From Nannocystis sp. (GTDB lineage: Bacteria > Myxococcota_A > Polyangia > Nannocystales > Nannocystaceae): a DNA stretch of 64,000 bases. Numbering within the stretch: position 1 is the first letter of the stretch; the number at the start of each line of letters is the position of its first letter. Location: contig NZ_JADJNN010000042.1 in assembly GCF_016714285.1 (NCBI RefSeq), positions 124,001 to 188,000 on the forward strand, read 5' to 3'. Below are positions 18,036 through 26,021 of the stretch, piece after piece. Made by a program: the position numbers and the translations under genes. The notes beneath the pieces were generated by a model, which saw nothing but the letters and a program-made list of their open reading frames with translations, had not been told where the DNA came from and did no database searches.

Positions 18036-18737
18036 CTAGCTGCTCACCTCGAGCGCGCCGTTGTTGAGGTTGATGCCGCTGCCGCCGCTGAGCGTGAGGC
18101 TCTGGTCGGCGTCGACGGCGATCGATCCGCCGGCGATCGCCACGTCGCTGGCGTCCTTGATGACGAGCTGCTTGCAGCTCAACGTGACCACGCCCTCCTT
18201 GAGCGTGAGCGTGATGTCGCTGCCGACCTTGATCTCGACGCACTTGGCGGCGCTGATCGTGACGGCCCCGTCGGCCGTGCTCAGCGCCAGCGAGTCCTTG
18301 GCGCCGGCGGCGATGATCTCGATCTTCTCGGCGTCCTTGGTGTCGTCGAAGCGCAGGACGTGCCCACGCGCCGACTGCAGGACCCGGTGCGCGGCGAGGC
18401 TGGCCTCGGGGACAGGTGCGGGGCGTTTCTTGCTCCACAGGGCGCCGACGACGATCGGCAGCTCCATCTGGCCGCCGAGGAAGCCGACCACGACCTCGTC
18501 GCCGACCTCGTAGGGCCAGTAGAGTCCGTGCGCGGCGGCGGCGTCGTCGGCCCGCGCCCCGGCGGCGGGGCTCAGCACGCGGGCCCAGTGCGACTCGACC
18601 GCGCTCGAGATGGTGGGGAAGACGACCTTGACGCGCCCGAGCTTGTCCGGGTCGCGGACGTTGCAGACCGTGCCGATCACGAGGCCGCCGAAGGGGCCAG
18701 GCGGCGCGTCGTCGTCGAGGAGGTCGAGCTCGCTCAT
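18036..18737 (-). CDS. eCIS gp5-like spike protein (OB fold plus beta-helix)
   Basis: A 233-residue spike. Residues ~15-110 contain the OB-fold of gp5/VgrG proteins (GLVIGTVCNVRDPDKLGRVKV, then YEVGDEVVVGFLGGQMELPIVVGALW). From ~130 onward a run of short alternating strands (VTISAAKCVEIKVGSDITLTL and so on) is expected to wind into the triangular beta-helix needle. In Afp8 and VgrG this half is fused to the gp27-like hub; here the hub is the preceding gene, overlapping by ATGA. No separate PAAR tip gene was found, so the needle may end bluntly or use a tip encoded elsewhere. Confidence 0.9.
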   Translation of the reverse strand: MSELDLLDDDAPPGPFGGLVIGTVCNVRDPDKLGRVKVVFPTISSAVESHWARVLSPAAGARADDAAAAHGLYWPYEVGDEVVVGFLGGQMELPIVVGALWSKKRPAPVPEASLAAHRVLQSARGHVLRFDDTKDAEKIEIIAAGAKDSLALSTADGAVTISAAKCVEIKVGSDITLTLKEGVVTLSCKQLVIKDASDVAIAGGSIAVDADQSLTLSGGSGINLNNGALEVSS

Positions 18738-19819
18738 GTCGCCGTGCGGCTCCCCTCGAAGTCGGTGGTGAAGCCCTCGCGGTCGTAGGTGTGCACGACG
18801 CTGGTGAGCCAGTAGTTGCCGGAGAAGCGCTCGCCGAAGCCCTTGAGCGTGAGGATGACGCCGGGCCGCAGGGTCGCCGTCCCGAGCAGGCGGCCGCGGC
18901 AGCGGACGTGGGCGAGCGCGAGCGCCTCGAGCTCGGCCGCGGCTGCCAGCTTGGCCGCGTCGGCGCTGACGATCGCCAGGTCGGTGACGACGCTGGTCTC
19001 GGGGGCGAAGCTGTCGTCGGCGAGCTTGGGCCCGCTGGTGCTGCCGCCCATGCGCGAGGCGAGCGCGGACTCGGTGACCTCGGCGACCAGCGCCTTCTGC
19101 TCCGCCGGATCCCAGCCGCGGGCCGCGACGGCGCCGACCTGGCCGAGCAGGCTGGTCGAGACGTGCAGCTGGAGCAGGTTGCGGCCCATGGTCGCGACCA
19201 CGCTGCCGTCGGCGCCGAGCTCCCGCGGGCCGAGGTGCAGCGCGGTGTCCTCGACGCGGAGGACGTGGCCGAGGCCGCGGGCCCGCGCGAGCAGGAAGGC
19301 GAGGTCGGTCTGCTCGCGCTGCATGACGTAGGGGTGGACCAACTGGGACTCGGGCCCCTCGAGGCGCAGGCCGTGCTCCTGGGCGATCGTGGCGGCGATC
19401 TGGCTGTCGCGCTGGTTGAGGAAGACCCGGGTCTTGCGCGCGCGCGCCAGGCGATGCAGTCGGTCGTAGCCGCGGATCGACACCTGCGGGGCCTCGCCGG
19501 GGCCGACCTCGAGGTCGAGCCCGAGGATCTCGCCGACGAACACGGCCTTGGTGGTCTCGCCGAGGCCCATGGCGATGGTGATCGGGCGGCCCTCCTGCAC
19601 GGCCGAGCCGTCGATCCACTCGAGGTCGACCGCCTCGAGGTCGGCGGTCTCGATGACGCAGCTGCTCGGGCGTCCGAGCTCGTGGCGGACCTCGACCCGC
19701 AGCACCGAGACGCCATCGTCGCCGCGGGTGATGTCGGTGCCGTCGACGTCGATCGCCACGCGCGCGACCTCGGCGCGGTCGAGCCCGGACGTGGTCGTAT
19801 CGGTGGGCAGGAGCGGCAT
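18734..19819 (-). CDS. eCIS gp27/late control protein D-like hub
   Basis: A 361-residue protein of the phage late control D (gpD/gp27) family. It has the two barrel halves expected of the hub: residues ~15-120 (VAIDVDGTDITRGDDGVSVLRVEV ... FVGEILGLDLEVG) and ~125-230 (ISIRGYDRLHRL-type RGYDRLHRLARARKTRVF). A central helical part follows, then a C-terminal segment ITLKGFGERFSGNYWLTSVVHTYD similar to the last strands of gpD proteins. It forms the trimeric platform below the inner tube that carries the spike. Its start is four bases after the LysM gene end. Confidence 0.88.
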   Translation of the reverse strand: MPLLPTDTTTSGLDRAEVARVAIDVDGTDITRGDDGVSVLRVEVRHELGRPSSCVIETADLEAVDLEWIDGSAVQEGRPITIAMGLGETTKAVFVGEILGLDLEVGPGEAPQVSIRGYDRLHRLARARKTRVFLNQRDSQIAATIAQEHGLRLEGPESQLVHPYVMQREQTDLAFLLARARGLGHVLRVEDTALHLGPRELGADGSVVATMGRNLLQLHVSTSLLGQVGAVAARGWDPAEQKALVAEVTESALASRMGGSTSGPKLADDSFAPETSVVTDLAIVSADAAKLAAAAELEALALAHVRCRGRLLGTATLRPGVILTLKGFGERFSGNYWLTSVVHTYDREGFTTDFEGSRTAT

Positions 19820-19823
19820 GAGG

Positions 19824-20618
19824 TCAGCGGATGGCGGGGATCGTGAGGACGGTGCCCGGGGTGAGGACGCGGGGGTCGTCGATGTCGTTGGCCTCGGCGA
19901 TGCCGCGCCAGCGGGTCGCGTCGCCGTAGCAGCGGGCCGCGATCGCCTGCAGCGTGTCGCCGAGGCGGACGGTGTGGGTCTTCTGGACGTCGTTCGAGTT
20001 GAGCTCGCCGCTGTCGATCGAGGCGTCGGTGAAGGTGCAGCTCAGGTTGGCCCGCACGGGCGTGCCGTCGGGCAAGAAGCGGGTGTACTGCTGCGTGAGC
20101 GAGGTCAGCGGGCCCTCGATCAGGCGGACGTTGCCCCACCACACCTCGCACAGCGGCGGGCGGTGCAGCTCGGTGTTGACGAGCTGGAGCGCGGCGACCT
20201 GGGCGGTGTAGGGCAGGACGCTGACGCCGGAGGGCGGGGTGAAGAGGTGCAGCGCGGTCGGGTTCGGCACGCTGATCAGGCCGCCCCAGCCGCCGCCGCC
20301 GCCGGGGGCGCCCTCGTAGGTGTCGATCGAGACGTCGAAGGAGAGGGTCGCCGGCGTGATCGCGTCGCCGTTGAAGGTCAGGGCGTAGCTGCGCTTCTGC
20401 ACCGTCGCCGCGAGGTTGACGGCGCGCCAGCGGACCGAGCTCGAGCTCGAGAGGGTGGCCGGGTTGAACGGCAGCTCGAACTTCTCCGCGTAGTCGCGCG
20501 GACTGCTGAGCTCGTACCAGATCGTCAGCTTCGACGGCGTGCCCTGGCCGAGGCCGGGCAGGCCGAGCGACGAGAAGAAGCCGCCGAGCAGCACGCGGCT
20601 GCGGTCGCGCATCAACAT
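19824..20618 (-). CDS. eCIS LysM-containing hub linker (Afp7-like)
   Basis: A 264-residue protein. The N-terminal ~190 residues (KLTIWYELSSPRDYAEKFELPFNPATLS ... LSFDVSIDTYEG) form the tube-initiator-like domain of Afp7/gp53 proteins. The last ~55 residues are a clear LysM motif (HTVRLGDTLQAIAARCYGDATRWRGIAEANDI, ending LTPGTVLTIPA). In Afp and PVC this protein bridges the first tube ring to the baseplate wedges. Position after the second tube gene and before the hub gene agrees with that role. Confidence 0.9.
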   Translation of the reverse strand: MLMRDRSRVLLGGFFSSLGLPGLGQGTPSKLTIWYELSSPRDYAEKFELPFNPATLSSSSSVRWRAVNLAATVQKRSYALTFNGDAITPATLSFDVSIDTYEGAPGGGGGWGGLISVPNPTALHLFTPPSGVSVLPYTAQVAALQLVNTELHRPPLCEVWWGNVRLIEGPLTSLTQQYTRFLPDGTPVRANLSCTFTDASIDSGELNSNDVQKTHTVRLGDTLQAIAARCYGDATRWRGIAEANDIDDPRVLTPGTVLTIPAIR

Positions 20619-20631
20619 GGCCGTGTCCTCC

Positions 20632-22116
20632 TCACCGGATCGCTCTCCTCAGCTCGCGCGCCCGGCCGAGCTCGCGGGCGAGCCGGCGTTGCACGGTGTC
20701 GATCAGGGCCTCGATGTCGAGGGCCGGCGCGGGGGGCTGCGCGGGCGCGGAGACCGGGGTGGCGGGCTGGATGTCCGTTCGGACAGGTGAGGACGCGATC
20801 GTCGGCGGCGCGCGGCGGGGCTCGTCGGGCCGGGTCGCGGCCGCGTGGGTGTGCGGGAGCTCGGTCCGCGGCGGACCGGGTCGCGTCGGCGTGGGCGGAT
20901 CGCCGGACCAGGTGGCCGGGGCGGCGAGTGGGGCTCGCTCGCCGGGCAGGCCGCGGGCGCGGACCGGCGCAGCGGGCTCGGCGGGCCGCAGGACGGCCCG
21001 CGGCGGGGCAGCGGGAGGGGCTGTACTTTGGGACAGGTCGCGTGGCGGTGTGGCTCTCGGCGGGGCGGCGGGAGGACGGCGTGCCTCGGCGACCGGCAGC
21101 GCGGCGGGGACGGCGGGTTCGCGGGGCGGCGCGGCTGCGAGGCGCCCCGAGTGCGGCGTGGGCTCGTCGGGCACGGGCGGGAGCTGGTCGCGCGCTGGCC
21201 CGGGCGGCGGCGGCGTCGTCGAGCTGTCCCCAGCGACATGTCCCGAGGGACCTGGTGTATGGGACAGGGTGTTGTGGACGAGCGGGAGGACGTCGATCGG
21301 CGCCTGGACCGGCGCGCGCGGCGGTCCAGGCCGGTGCGTTCGCTGCGTCGCGGGCGTCGCTGGGGTCGCTGCCGTTGTCGGCGTCGGCGTCGTCGGGGAC
21401 GTCGGGGTCGTCGCTGGCGTGGCTGCGATCGCGGCGATGGGGTCCTGCGACGCCGCGGGGCGCGGCCCGGTCGTCGTGGGCGCGGGCGCTTGCCCGTGGC
21501 GCCCTGGACGTTCGCGTTGGAACGCCGCGACCACGCGCGGGAGCTCGGCGCTGCTCGGGCGCTGGCGGCTCGGCTCGTCGGTCGTGGCGCGTGCGGGCGG
21601 CCGCGCTGGTTCGGCGTGGGCGCTCGCTGCGAGGTCCGATGTGGGCGCGCGAGGCCCGGGCGTCGGCTGCGGCGACGCGGCGGACGGCGCGGGGGCAGAC
21701 GCGACGACGGCTGCGGGCGCGTGGGCCAGCGGCGGCGCGGGCGTGGGCGTGGCGTCGCGGAGTGGTCGCAGGGCGGCGCGTGGGGGCGGAGCAGCGGCCG
21801 CTTCGGCGGGCGCTGACGGCTGCAGCTGGACCTGCACGACCAACCCGGGCGCGTCGGTCGGCGGGCTCGGCCCGAGCGGCCGCGCGTGCACGACCGGCAG
21901 CGCGGGCGCCTCGTCGTCGCTGTCGGGGCTCCACTGGGCGGTCCACGACGCGAGCAGGGGCAGGCGCAGCTCGGGCCAGGCGCTGCGGCCGAGCAGGTCG
22001 CCGAGCCACCCGGCCTCGACGTCGCGGGCCAGCGCGGTCGGGCGCAGCAGCTCGCGGACGAGCCAGGGGCGCAGCCCCGCCTGCCACGCAGCCGCGGAGG
22101 TGGACGCGTCGGTCAC
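20632..22116 (-). CDS. eCIS-operon Pro/Ala-rich protein of unknown function
   Basis: A 494-residue protein. The GTG (complement of 22114-22116) overlaps the upstream stop as GTGA. Only the ends look folded: ~50 N-terminal residues (WQAGLRPWLVRELLRPTALARDVEAGWLGDLL) and an amphipathic C-terminal helix (DIEALIDTVQRRLARELGRAR). Everything between is disordered Pro/Ala/Thr/Arg sequence. It occupies the place of Afp6 between the second tube and the LysM protein. No coiled coil typical of an Afp14 tape measure was seen, yet no other tape-measure candidate exists in the operon, so a ruler or scaffold role is possible but unproven. Confidence 0.75.
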   Translation of the reverse strand: MTDASTSAAAWQAGLRPWLVRELLRPTALARDVEAGWLGDLLGRSAWPELRLPLLASWTAQWSPDSDDEAPALPVVHARPLGPSPPTDAPGLVVQVQLQPSAPAEAAAAPPPRAALRPLRDATPTPAPPLAHAPAAVVASAPAPSAASPQPTPGPRAPTSDLAASAHAEPARPPARATTDEPSRQRPSSAELPRVVAAFQRERPGRHGQAPAPTTTGPRPAASQDPIAAIAATPATTPTSPTTPTPTTAATPATPATQRTHRPGPPRAPVQAPIDVLPLVHNTLSHTPGPSGHVAGDSSTTPPPPGPARDQLPPVPDEPTPHSGRLAAAPPREPAVPAALPVAEARRPPAAPPRATPPRDLSQSTAPPAAPPRAVLRPAEPAAPVRARGLPGERAPLAAPATWSGDPPTPTRPGPPRTELPHTHAAATRPDEPRRAPPTIASSPVRTDIQPATPVSAPAQPPAPALDIEALIDTVQRRLARELGRARELRRAIR

Positions 22117-22649
22117 AGGCTCTCCTTGCCGGTGGCGAAGCGGGCGATGCCGCGGGCGTAGCCGGCGACCTTGATCCAGTCGGGCTTCTCCAGGCCCTGG
22201 TGCGCGAGCTCGAGGCGCTCCACGGCGAGCTGGCCCGAGTTGGCGTCGAGGCTCGGGCCGCTCCAGTGCACCGGGATCGCGGCGCGGAAGTTCCACTGCG
22301 TGACCGGGATGTGCTTGCGGTCGAGCAGGATGATCGTGCCGTTCTTGCGCTTGATGACCCCGCGTGCGGTCGCCTCGTACCAATTCCACAGGGTGTCGAT
22401 CTCGACGATGCCGTGGGTCAGGACGAGGTTGTCCCAGCTGGAGGCGCCGAGCTGCTGGCGCGGGGCGCCGAGGCTGCCGCCGTCGTTTACCGATTCGACG
22501 TTGATCCGGCCGCCCATGCCCTCGACCTGCGAGAAGCCGCCGGTCAGCAGCCCGTCGATCTCGACCAGGTAATTGAAGCTGAAATAGGGGTCGAGGCGCC
22601 GGCCGAGCGCCGCGCCGCCGAAGGCGAAGATTGCGTTGAGTCCGAACAT
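22113..22649 (-). CDS. eCIS second inner-tube protein (Afp5-like)
   Basis: A 178-residue gp19-like tube protein. It keeps the family pattern DPYFSFNYLVEIDGLLTGGFSQVEGMG near the N-terminus, then NLVLTHGIVEIDTLWNWY, and an ILLDRKHIPVTQWNFRAAIPVHWSGPSLDA block before a C-terminal helix. It differs from the first tube protein (145 residues) in a longer N-terminus and C-terminal extension, as Afp5 differs from Afp1. It is expected to form the first tube ring or rings joining the hub. Its stop overlaps the next start. Confidence 0.9.
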   Translation of the reverse strand: MFGLNAIFAFGGAALGRRLDPYFSFNYLVEIDGLLTGGFSQVEGMGGRINVESVNDGGSLGAPRQQLGASSWDNLVLTHGIVEIDTLWNWYEATARGVIKRKNGTIILLDRKHIPVTQWNFRAAIPVHWSGPSLDANSGQLAVERLELAHQGLEKPDWIKVAGYARGIARFATGKESL

Positions 22650-22653
22650 TAGC

Positions 22654-22833
22654 TCACCTCGGCTCGTATGCGCTCTCGGGCAGGTTGCGCGCCCGATTCA
22701 TCACCGCCACCTGCTCGACCCAGCGCCGCCGCGCCCCGTGGTCGAGCCCCATCACCTGGTCGTGGGGCCAATGCAGGTACATGGACAAATAGGCTACCTC
22801 CTCGTGCAGGCGGTCCGCGGGGTAGCCGCTCAT
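22654..22833 (-). CDS. DUF6760-family small eCIS protein
   Basis: A 59-residue protein beginning MSGYPADRLHEEVAYLSMYL at the complement of 22831-22833. The pattern YP-x(3)-LHEEVAY-x(4)-HWP-x(2)-x-LDHG-RRRWVEQVAV-x-NR is characteristic of DUF6760, a short helical protein found between the tube genes of many eCIS loci. Its start overlaps the preceding gene's stop (ATGA), indicating coupled expression. Molecular role unknown; its conserved location suggests tube assembly. Confidence 0.85.
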   Translation of the reverse strand: MSGYPADRLHEEVAYLSMYLHWPHDQVMGLDHGARRRWVEQVAVMNRARNLPESAYEPR

Positions 22834-23201
22834 TTTCCCGGCTCGGGGCCCTCCACCTCGAAGTCGCCGGTGCAATGCGGGCAGGTGACGAGCATGCGCT
22901 CGCGCCCGCTGCGATTGAGGCGGACGTACATGTCCTGCAGGTACGCGAGGTCGGAGGCGAACAGGCCCTCGATCACCTTCGGGTTGATATAGTCGAGGCT
23001 GCCCAGGCGCGTGACGACCCGCGAGAGCAGGATGACCACGATGTACCCGGGGTTCTGCGCGACCCGGGTGTCCTTGAGCGGCGCGATCTCGTCGAAGGCG
23101 GTGGCGAGGCGCATCGTGCCGGCGCGGTGCCGCCGACCCTCGCCGTCGAGGAATCCGTAGGGCAGCTCGAACGGGAACTCGGGCGCTGCGCCCTGGGTCA
23201 C
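22830..23201 (-). CDS. eCIS small chaperone-like protein between tube genes
   Basis: A 123-residue protein read from a GTG (complement of 23199-23201) three bases after the first tube stop. It carries the conserved block FPFELPYGFLDGEGRRHRAGTMR and ILLSRVVTRLGSL, followed by a helix and a C-terminal CPHC pair. The layout resembles phage tail assembly chaperones and an eCIS family always found beside the tube and DUF6760 genes. Only two Cys are present, so a complete zinc site would require a partner or dimer. Frame extension upstream of the GTG lies over the tube gene and is a shadow. Confidence 0.8.
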   Translation of the reverse strand: MTQGAAPEFPFELPYGFLDGEGRRHRAGTMRLATAFDEIAPLKDTRVAQNPGYIVVILLSRVVTRLGSLDYINPKVIEGLFASDLAYLQDMYVRLNRSGRERMLVTCPHCTGDFEVEGPEPGK

Positions 23202-23203
23202 CT

Positions 23204-23641
23204 CTACCACTTCTGCACCTCGATGCCCTCGTGGACCAGCTCGAGCGACTCGATCGCGGCCTCGGATCCGCCGGCGTCGAGGCTCGGCCCGGTCCACTTG
23301 GTGGGCCACGCGTTCTTCACGTTCCAGCGCACCTTCTCGGCGCCGGTCTCGTCGCGCAGGATGATCGAGATGGTGTGGCGCTCGACGTTGCCCTGGGCGG
23401 CCTTGTTGTGCCAATCCCACAGGGCCCGATCCTCCGCGAGGCCGCGCTTGAGGGTGATCGAGCTCGCCTTGCGCTGACCGGGCAGCTTGCGGGCGATGTT
23501 GCTCGCGTCGGTGCCCTCGCGATAGTCGAACGAGTCGACCGAGGACTCGATACCCGAGCAGTCCTTGAACCCGGCCCGGGTCAGCCCGTCGAGCTCGACC
23601 ATGAAGTTGTAGTTGCCGTATGGATCTCTGCGCTTGGCCAT
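23204..23641 (-). CDS. eCIS main inner-tube protein (Afp1-like)
   Basis: A 145-residue protein with the full gp19/Afp1 pattern: DPYGNYNFMVELDGLTRAGF, the middle SSITLKRGLAEDRALWDWHNKA, and IILRDETGAEKVRWNVKNAW followed by PTKWTGPSLDA. It stacks as hexamers to make the lumen through which cargo is delivered. The ATG at the complement of 23639-23641 is right for the family length (about 149). It follows the second sheath gene by 29 bp and precedes the chaperone-like gene by 2 bp. Confidence 0.95.
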   Translation of the reverse strand: MAKRRDPYGNYNFMVELDGLTRAGFKDCSGIESSVDSFDYREGTDASNIARKLPGQRKASSITLKRGLAEDRALWDWHNKAAQGNVERHTISIILRDETGAEKVRWNVKNAWPTKWTGPSLDAGGSEAAIESLELVHEGIEVQKW

Positions 23642-23670
23642 CGTCTTGGTCTCCCTGGGCTGCCGATCGG

Positions 23671-24822
23671 TCAGCCGGCTGCGGCGTCTGTGAGGCTGGT
23701 GCCCTCGCCGCGCTGGATCAGGCGGAGGGCGATGAACTCCTGCGGTACGAGCGGCGCGACGCCGATCTCGGCGACCAACATCCCGGCGTCGCGGACCTCG
23801 GGCGGGTTGGTCTCGGCGTCGCACTTCACATAGAAGGCCTCGGCGGGGATCCTCCCCTTGAGGGCGCCGGCGGTGTGGAGGCGCTCGCAGTAGTCGCCGA
23901 CCTCGCGCGCGAGGCGGTTCCACACGGTGCTGTCATTCGGCTCGAAGGCGAAGTCGGCGAGGCGGAGCTCGAGCCAGCGGGCGATCGTCTGCAGCAGCCG
24001 GCGCACGCTGAGGGCCCGCCAGTCGCGCTCGTCGCTGAGGGTCCGCGTGCCCCAGATCCGCAGGCCGCGGCCGCGGAAGGCGCGGATGCAATTGACGCCG
24101 ACGGCGTCGAGGCGCAGCTGGGCGTCGTCGTCGACGCGGTCGCTGAGGTCGCACACGCCGGCGAGCACGACCCCGGCCGGCGCGCGCTGGATCCCCTCGC
24201 GGGCGTCGAGGTCGGCGATGGTGCCGGCGATGTGCCCCGAGGGCGGGACGAAGCGCCGCTCGCCCGGCGCGCGCACCCACGGGAAGTACAGCGCCGCGTC
24301 GCGCAGCAGCCGGGGGTTTATCGCCGCGATCGCGGCCCGCAACGCGGTCGCGTGGGCCTCGGCGGCGGCGAGCCCGGCGGGCGCGTCGAGCAGGACCATG
24401 CAGCGCTGGGACCCGCCGCAGCGGCGCACGAGGTCGGTCTGCGCGGCGATCAGCTCGGCGCTCGCGTCCGGGCCCGACGCGGCCAGCAGATCCGGCGCGC
24501 TCACGAGGTCGACGTCGCCGCTGTCATCGAGGCCGCCGATCGCCTCGCTGAGGCCAGCCGCGCCGCGCGAGGCCGGCGACGTGAGGACCACGCAGCGGCG
24601 ACCACCGGCCTCGAAGAAGCCGCGGACCGCGGGCGCGAGCAGGCCGTCCTCGGGGACCTCGCGGACGCGGGCCGCGAACTGGGCCCAGCGGGTCAGCACC
24701 ACCGGCGGGCCCTCGGCGGCGTAGCCGAGGAACGCGGGCACGCCGGTGCGAAAGAGCAGGTCCTCGCCCTCTCGCAGCACCTCCCGGTGGACGCCCGGGA
24801 CCCGCTGTGTCCGCTCGTCCAT
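23671..24822 (-). CDS. eCIS sheath protein 2 (divergent)
   Basis: A 383-residue contractile sheath paralogue. The conserved C-terminal domain is intact: RRLLQTIARWLELRLADFAFEPNDSTVWNRLAREV, then GALKGRIPAEAFYVKCDAETNPPEVRDAGMLVAEIGVAPLVPQEFIALRL. This is the knob, core and handshake-arm region shared by Afp2-4. The N-terminal arm (MDERTQRVPGVHREVLREGED) differs from the usual YPGVYVEE start and from sheath 1, so it may polymerise at one end of the tail. It lies 4 bp after sheath 1. Confidence 0.93.
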   Translation of the reverse strand: MDERTQRVPGVHREVLREGEDLLFRTGVPAFLGYAAEGPPVVLTRWAQFAARVREVPEDGLLAPAVRGFFEAGGRRCVVLTSPASRGAAGLSEAIGGLDDSGDVDLVSAPDLLAASGPDASAELIAAQTDLVRRCGGSQRCMVLLDAPAGLAAAEAHATALRAAIAAINPRLLRDAALYFPWVRAPGERRFVPPSGHIAGTIADLDAREGIQRAPAGVVLAGVCDLSDRVDDDAQLRLDAVGVNCIRAFRGRGLRIWGTRTLSDERDWRALSVRRLLQTIARWLELRLADFAFEPNDSTVWNRLAREVGDYCERLHTAGALKGRIPAEAFYVKCDAETNPPEVRDAGMLVAEIGVAPLVPQEFIALRLIQRGEGTSLTDAAAG

Positions 24823-24826
24823 GGCC

Positions 24827-25999
24827 TCACTTCGCGGCCTGGGACCGCTGGCTCAGGCGGAAGATGACGAACTCCGCCGGCTTGACGACCGCGACGCCGA
24901 TCTCGGTGATGACCTGCCCGAGGTCGCGGACCGCGGCGGGGTTGGTCTCCTCGTCGCACTTGACGTAGAAGGCCTGCTCCGCGGTCGCGCCGAACAGCGC
25001 CCCGCTGCTCCACACGTTGGTCAGGAAGGCGCCGGTGTTGCGCACGATCTTGGCCCACAGGTCGCTGGTGTTCGGCTCGAACACGGCCCACTGCATGCCC
25101 TCGTCGATCGACTCGCGCAGGAAGCAGAACAGGCGGCGGATGTTGATGTACGTGAACTCGTCGTTCTGCTTGAGGGTCCGCGCGCCCCACACCTTGATCG
25201 AGTTGCCGAACAGGCGCAGCGCGTTGACCCCGTGCGGGTTCAGGTCGTCCTGGATCGGCTTGCTGACGCGGTACTTGAGCCCGAGCGCGCCGCGCAGCAC
25301 CTCGTTGGCGGGGGCCTTGTGCACGCCGCGGGTCGCGTCGACGCGGCCGTACATGCCGGCGATGTGGCCGCTCGGCGGCACGTAGTCGCCGTTGCCGGTG
25401 ACGTCGATCCAGGGGAAGTAGAGCGCGCCGTACGTGCTCTCGCGCAGGTCGTTGATCGCGGCCGCGGTCTGGGCCGGCACCACCTCGGTGGAGTCGAGAA
25501 TGGCGAAGCGGTCCTGCAGGCGCTCGCAGTGGTCGAGCAGCTTCTCGCGGATCGCCTTGAAGCGGGCCGCGTCGACGCCCTCGGGCGGCTTGATCGGCGC
25601 CGCGACCAGGGCGATCTCGTCGACGCTCTCCATCGCCGTGAGCGCCTCGTCGATCGGGTCCCTGGTGTCCGCCGCCACCAGCGAGTTGACCCGGGTCACC
25701 CAGGCCCGCGTGCCGCCATTGAGGAAGTAGCCGCGGACCGCGTGACCGAGGGCGCTGTTGGCGTCGACGCGGGCCGAGACCTCGCCGAAGCTGTGCGTGA
25801 ACTCGGTGAAGTTGGTGATGAGCTGCGGGGTTTGGACCGGCGCGAGCGCGTAGGCGACGCCGTCCGGGCGCAGCGGCATCTTCGCGCCATCGGGGACGAG
25901 ACCGACGAATCCCGCCGTGCTCGTGCCGACACCCGCGATCGGTGCGGTACCGGAGGGGACCTCCTCGACGTAGACGCCTGGTGACATGTACTGGGGCAC
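24827..25999 (-). CDS. eCIS sheath protein 1 (Afp2/3-like)
   Basis: A 390-residue sheath with a canonical N-terminal arm (MSPGVYVEEVPSGTAPIAGVGTSTAGFVG) and C-terminal domain (RRLFCFLRESIDEGMQWAVFEPN, AFYVKCDEETNPAAVRDLGQVITEIGVAVVKPAEFVIFRLSQ). The start is a GTG (complement of 25997-25999) preceded by AGGAG. It is expected to be the major contractile protein; contraction drives the inner tube forward. It is the second gene of the operon, 22 bp after the DUF4255 gene. Confidence 0.95.
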   Translation of the reverse strand: MPQYMSPGVYVEEVPSGTAPIAGVGTSTAGFVGLVPDGAKMPLRPDGVAYALAPVQTPQLITNFTEFTHSFGEVSARVDANSALGHAVRGYFLNGGTRAWVTRVNSLVAADTRDPIDEALTAMESVDEIALVAAPIKPPEGVDAARFKAIREKLLDHCERLQDRFAILDSTEVVPAQTAAAINDLRESTYGALYFPWIDVTGNGDYVPPSGHIAGMYGRVDATRGVHKAPANEVLRGALGLKYRVSKPIQDDLNPHGVNALRLFGNSIKVWGARTLKQNDEFTYINIRRLFCFLRESIDEGMQWAVFEPNTSDLWAKIVRNTGAFLTNVWSSGALFGATAEQAFYVKCDEETNPAAVRDLGQVITEIGVAVVKPAEFVIFRLSQRSQAAK

Positions 26000-26021
26000 A
26001 GCGACACTCCTCTCTCGCAGC

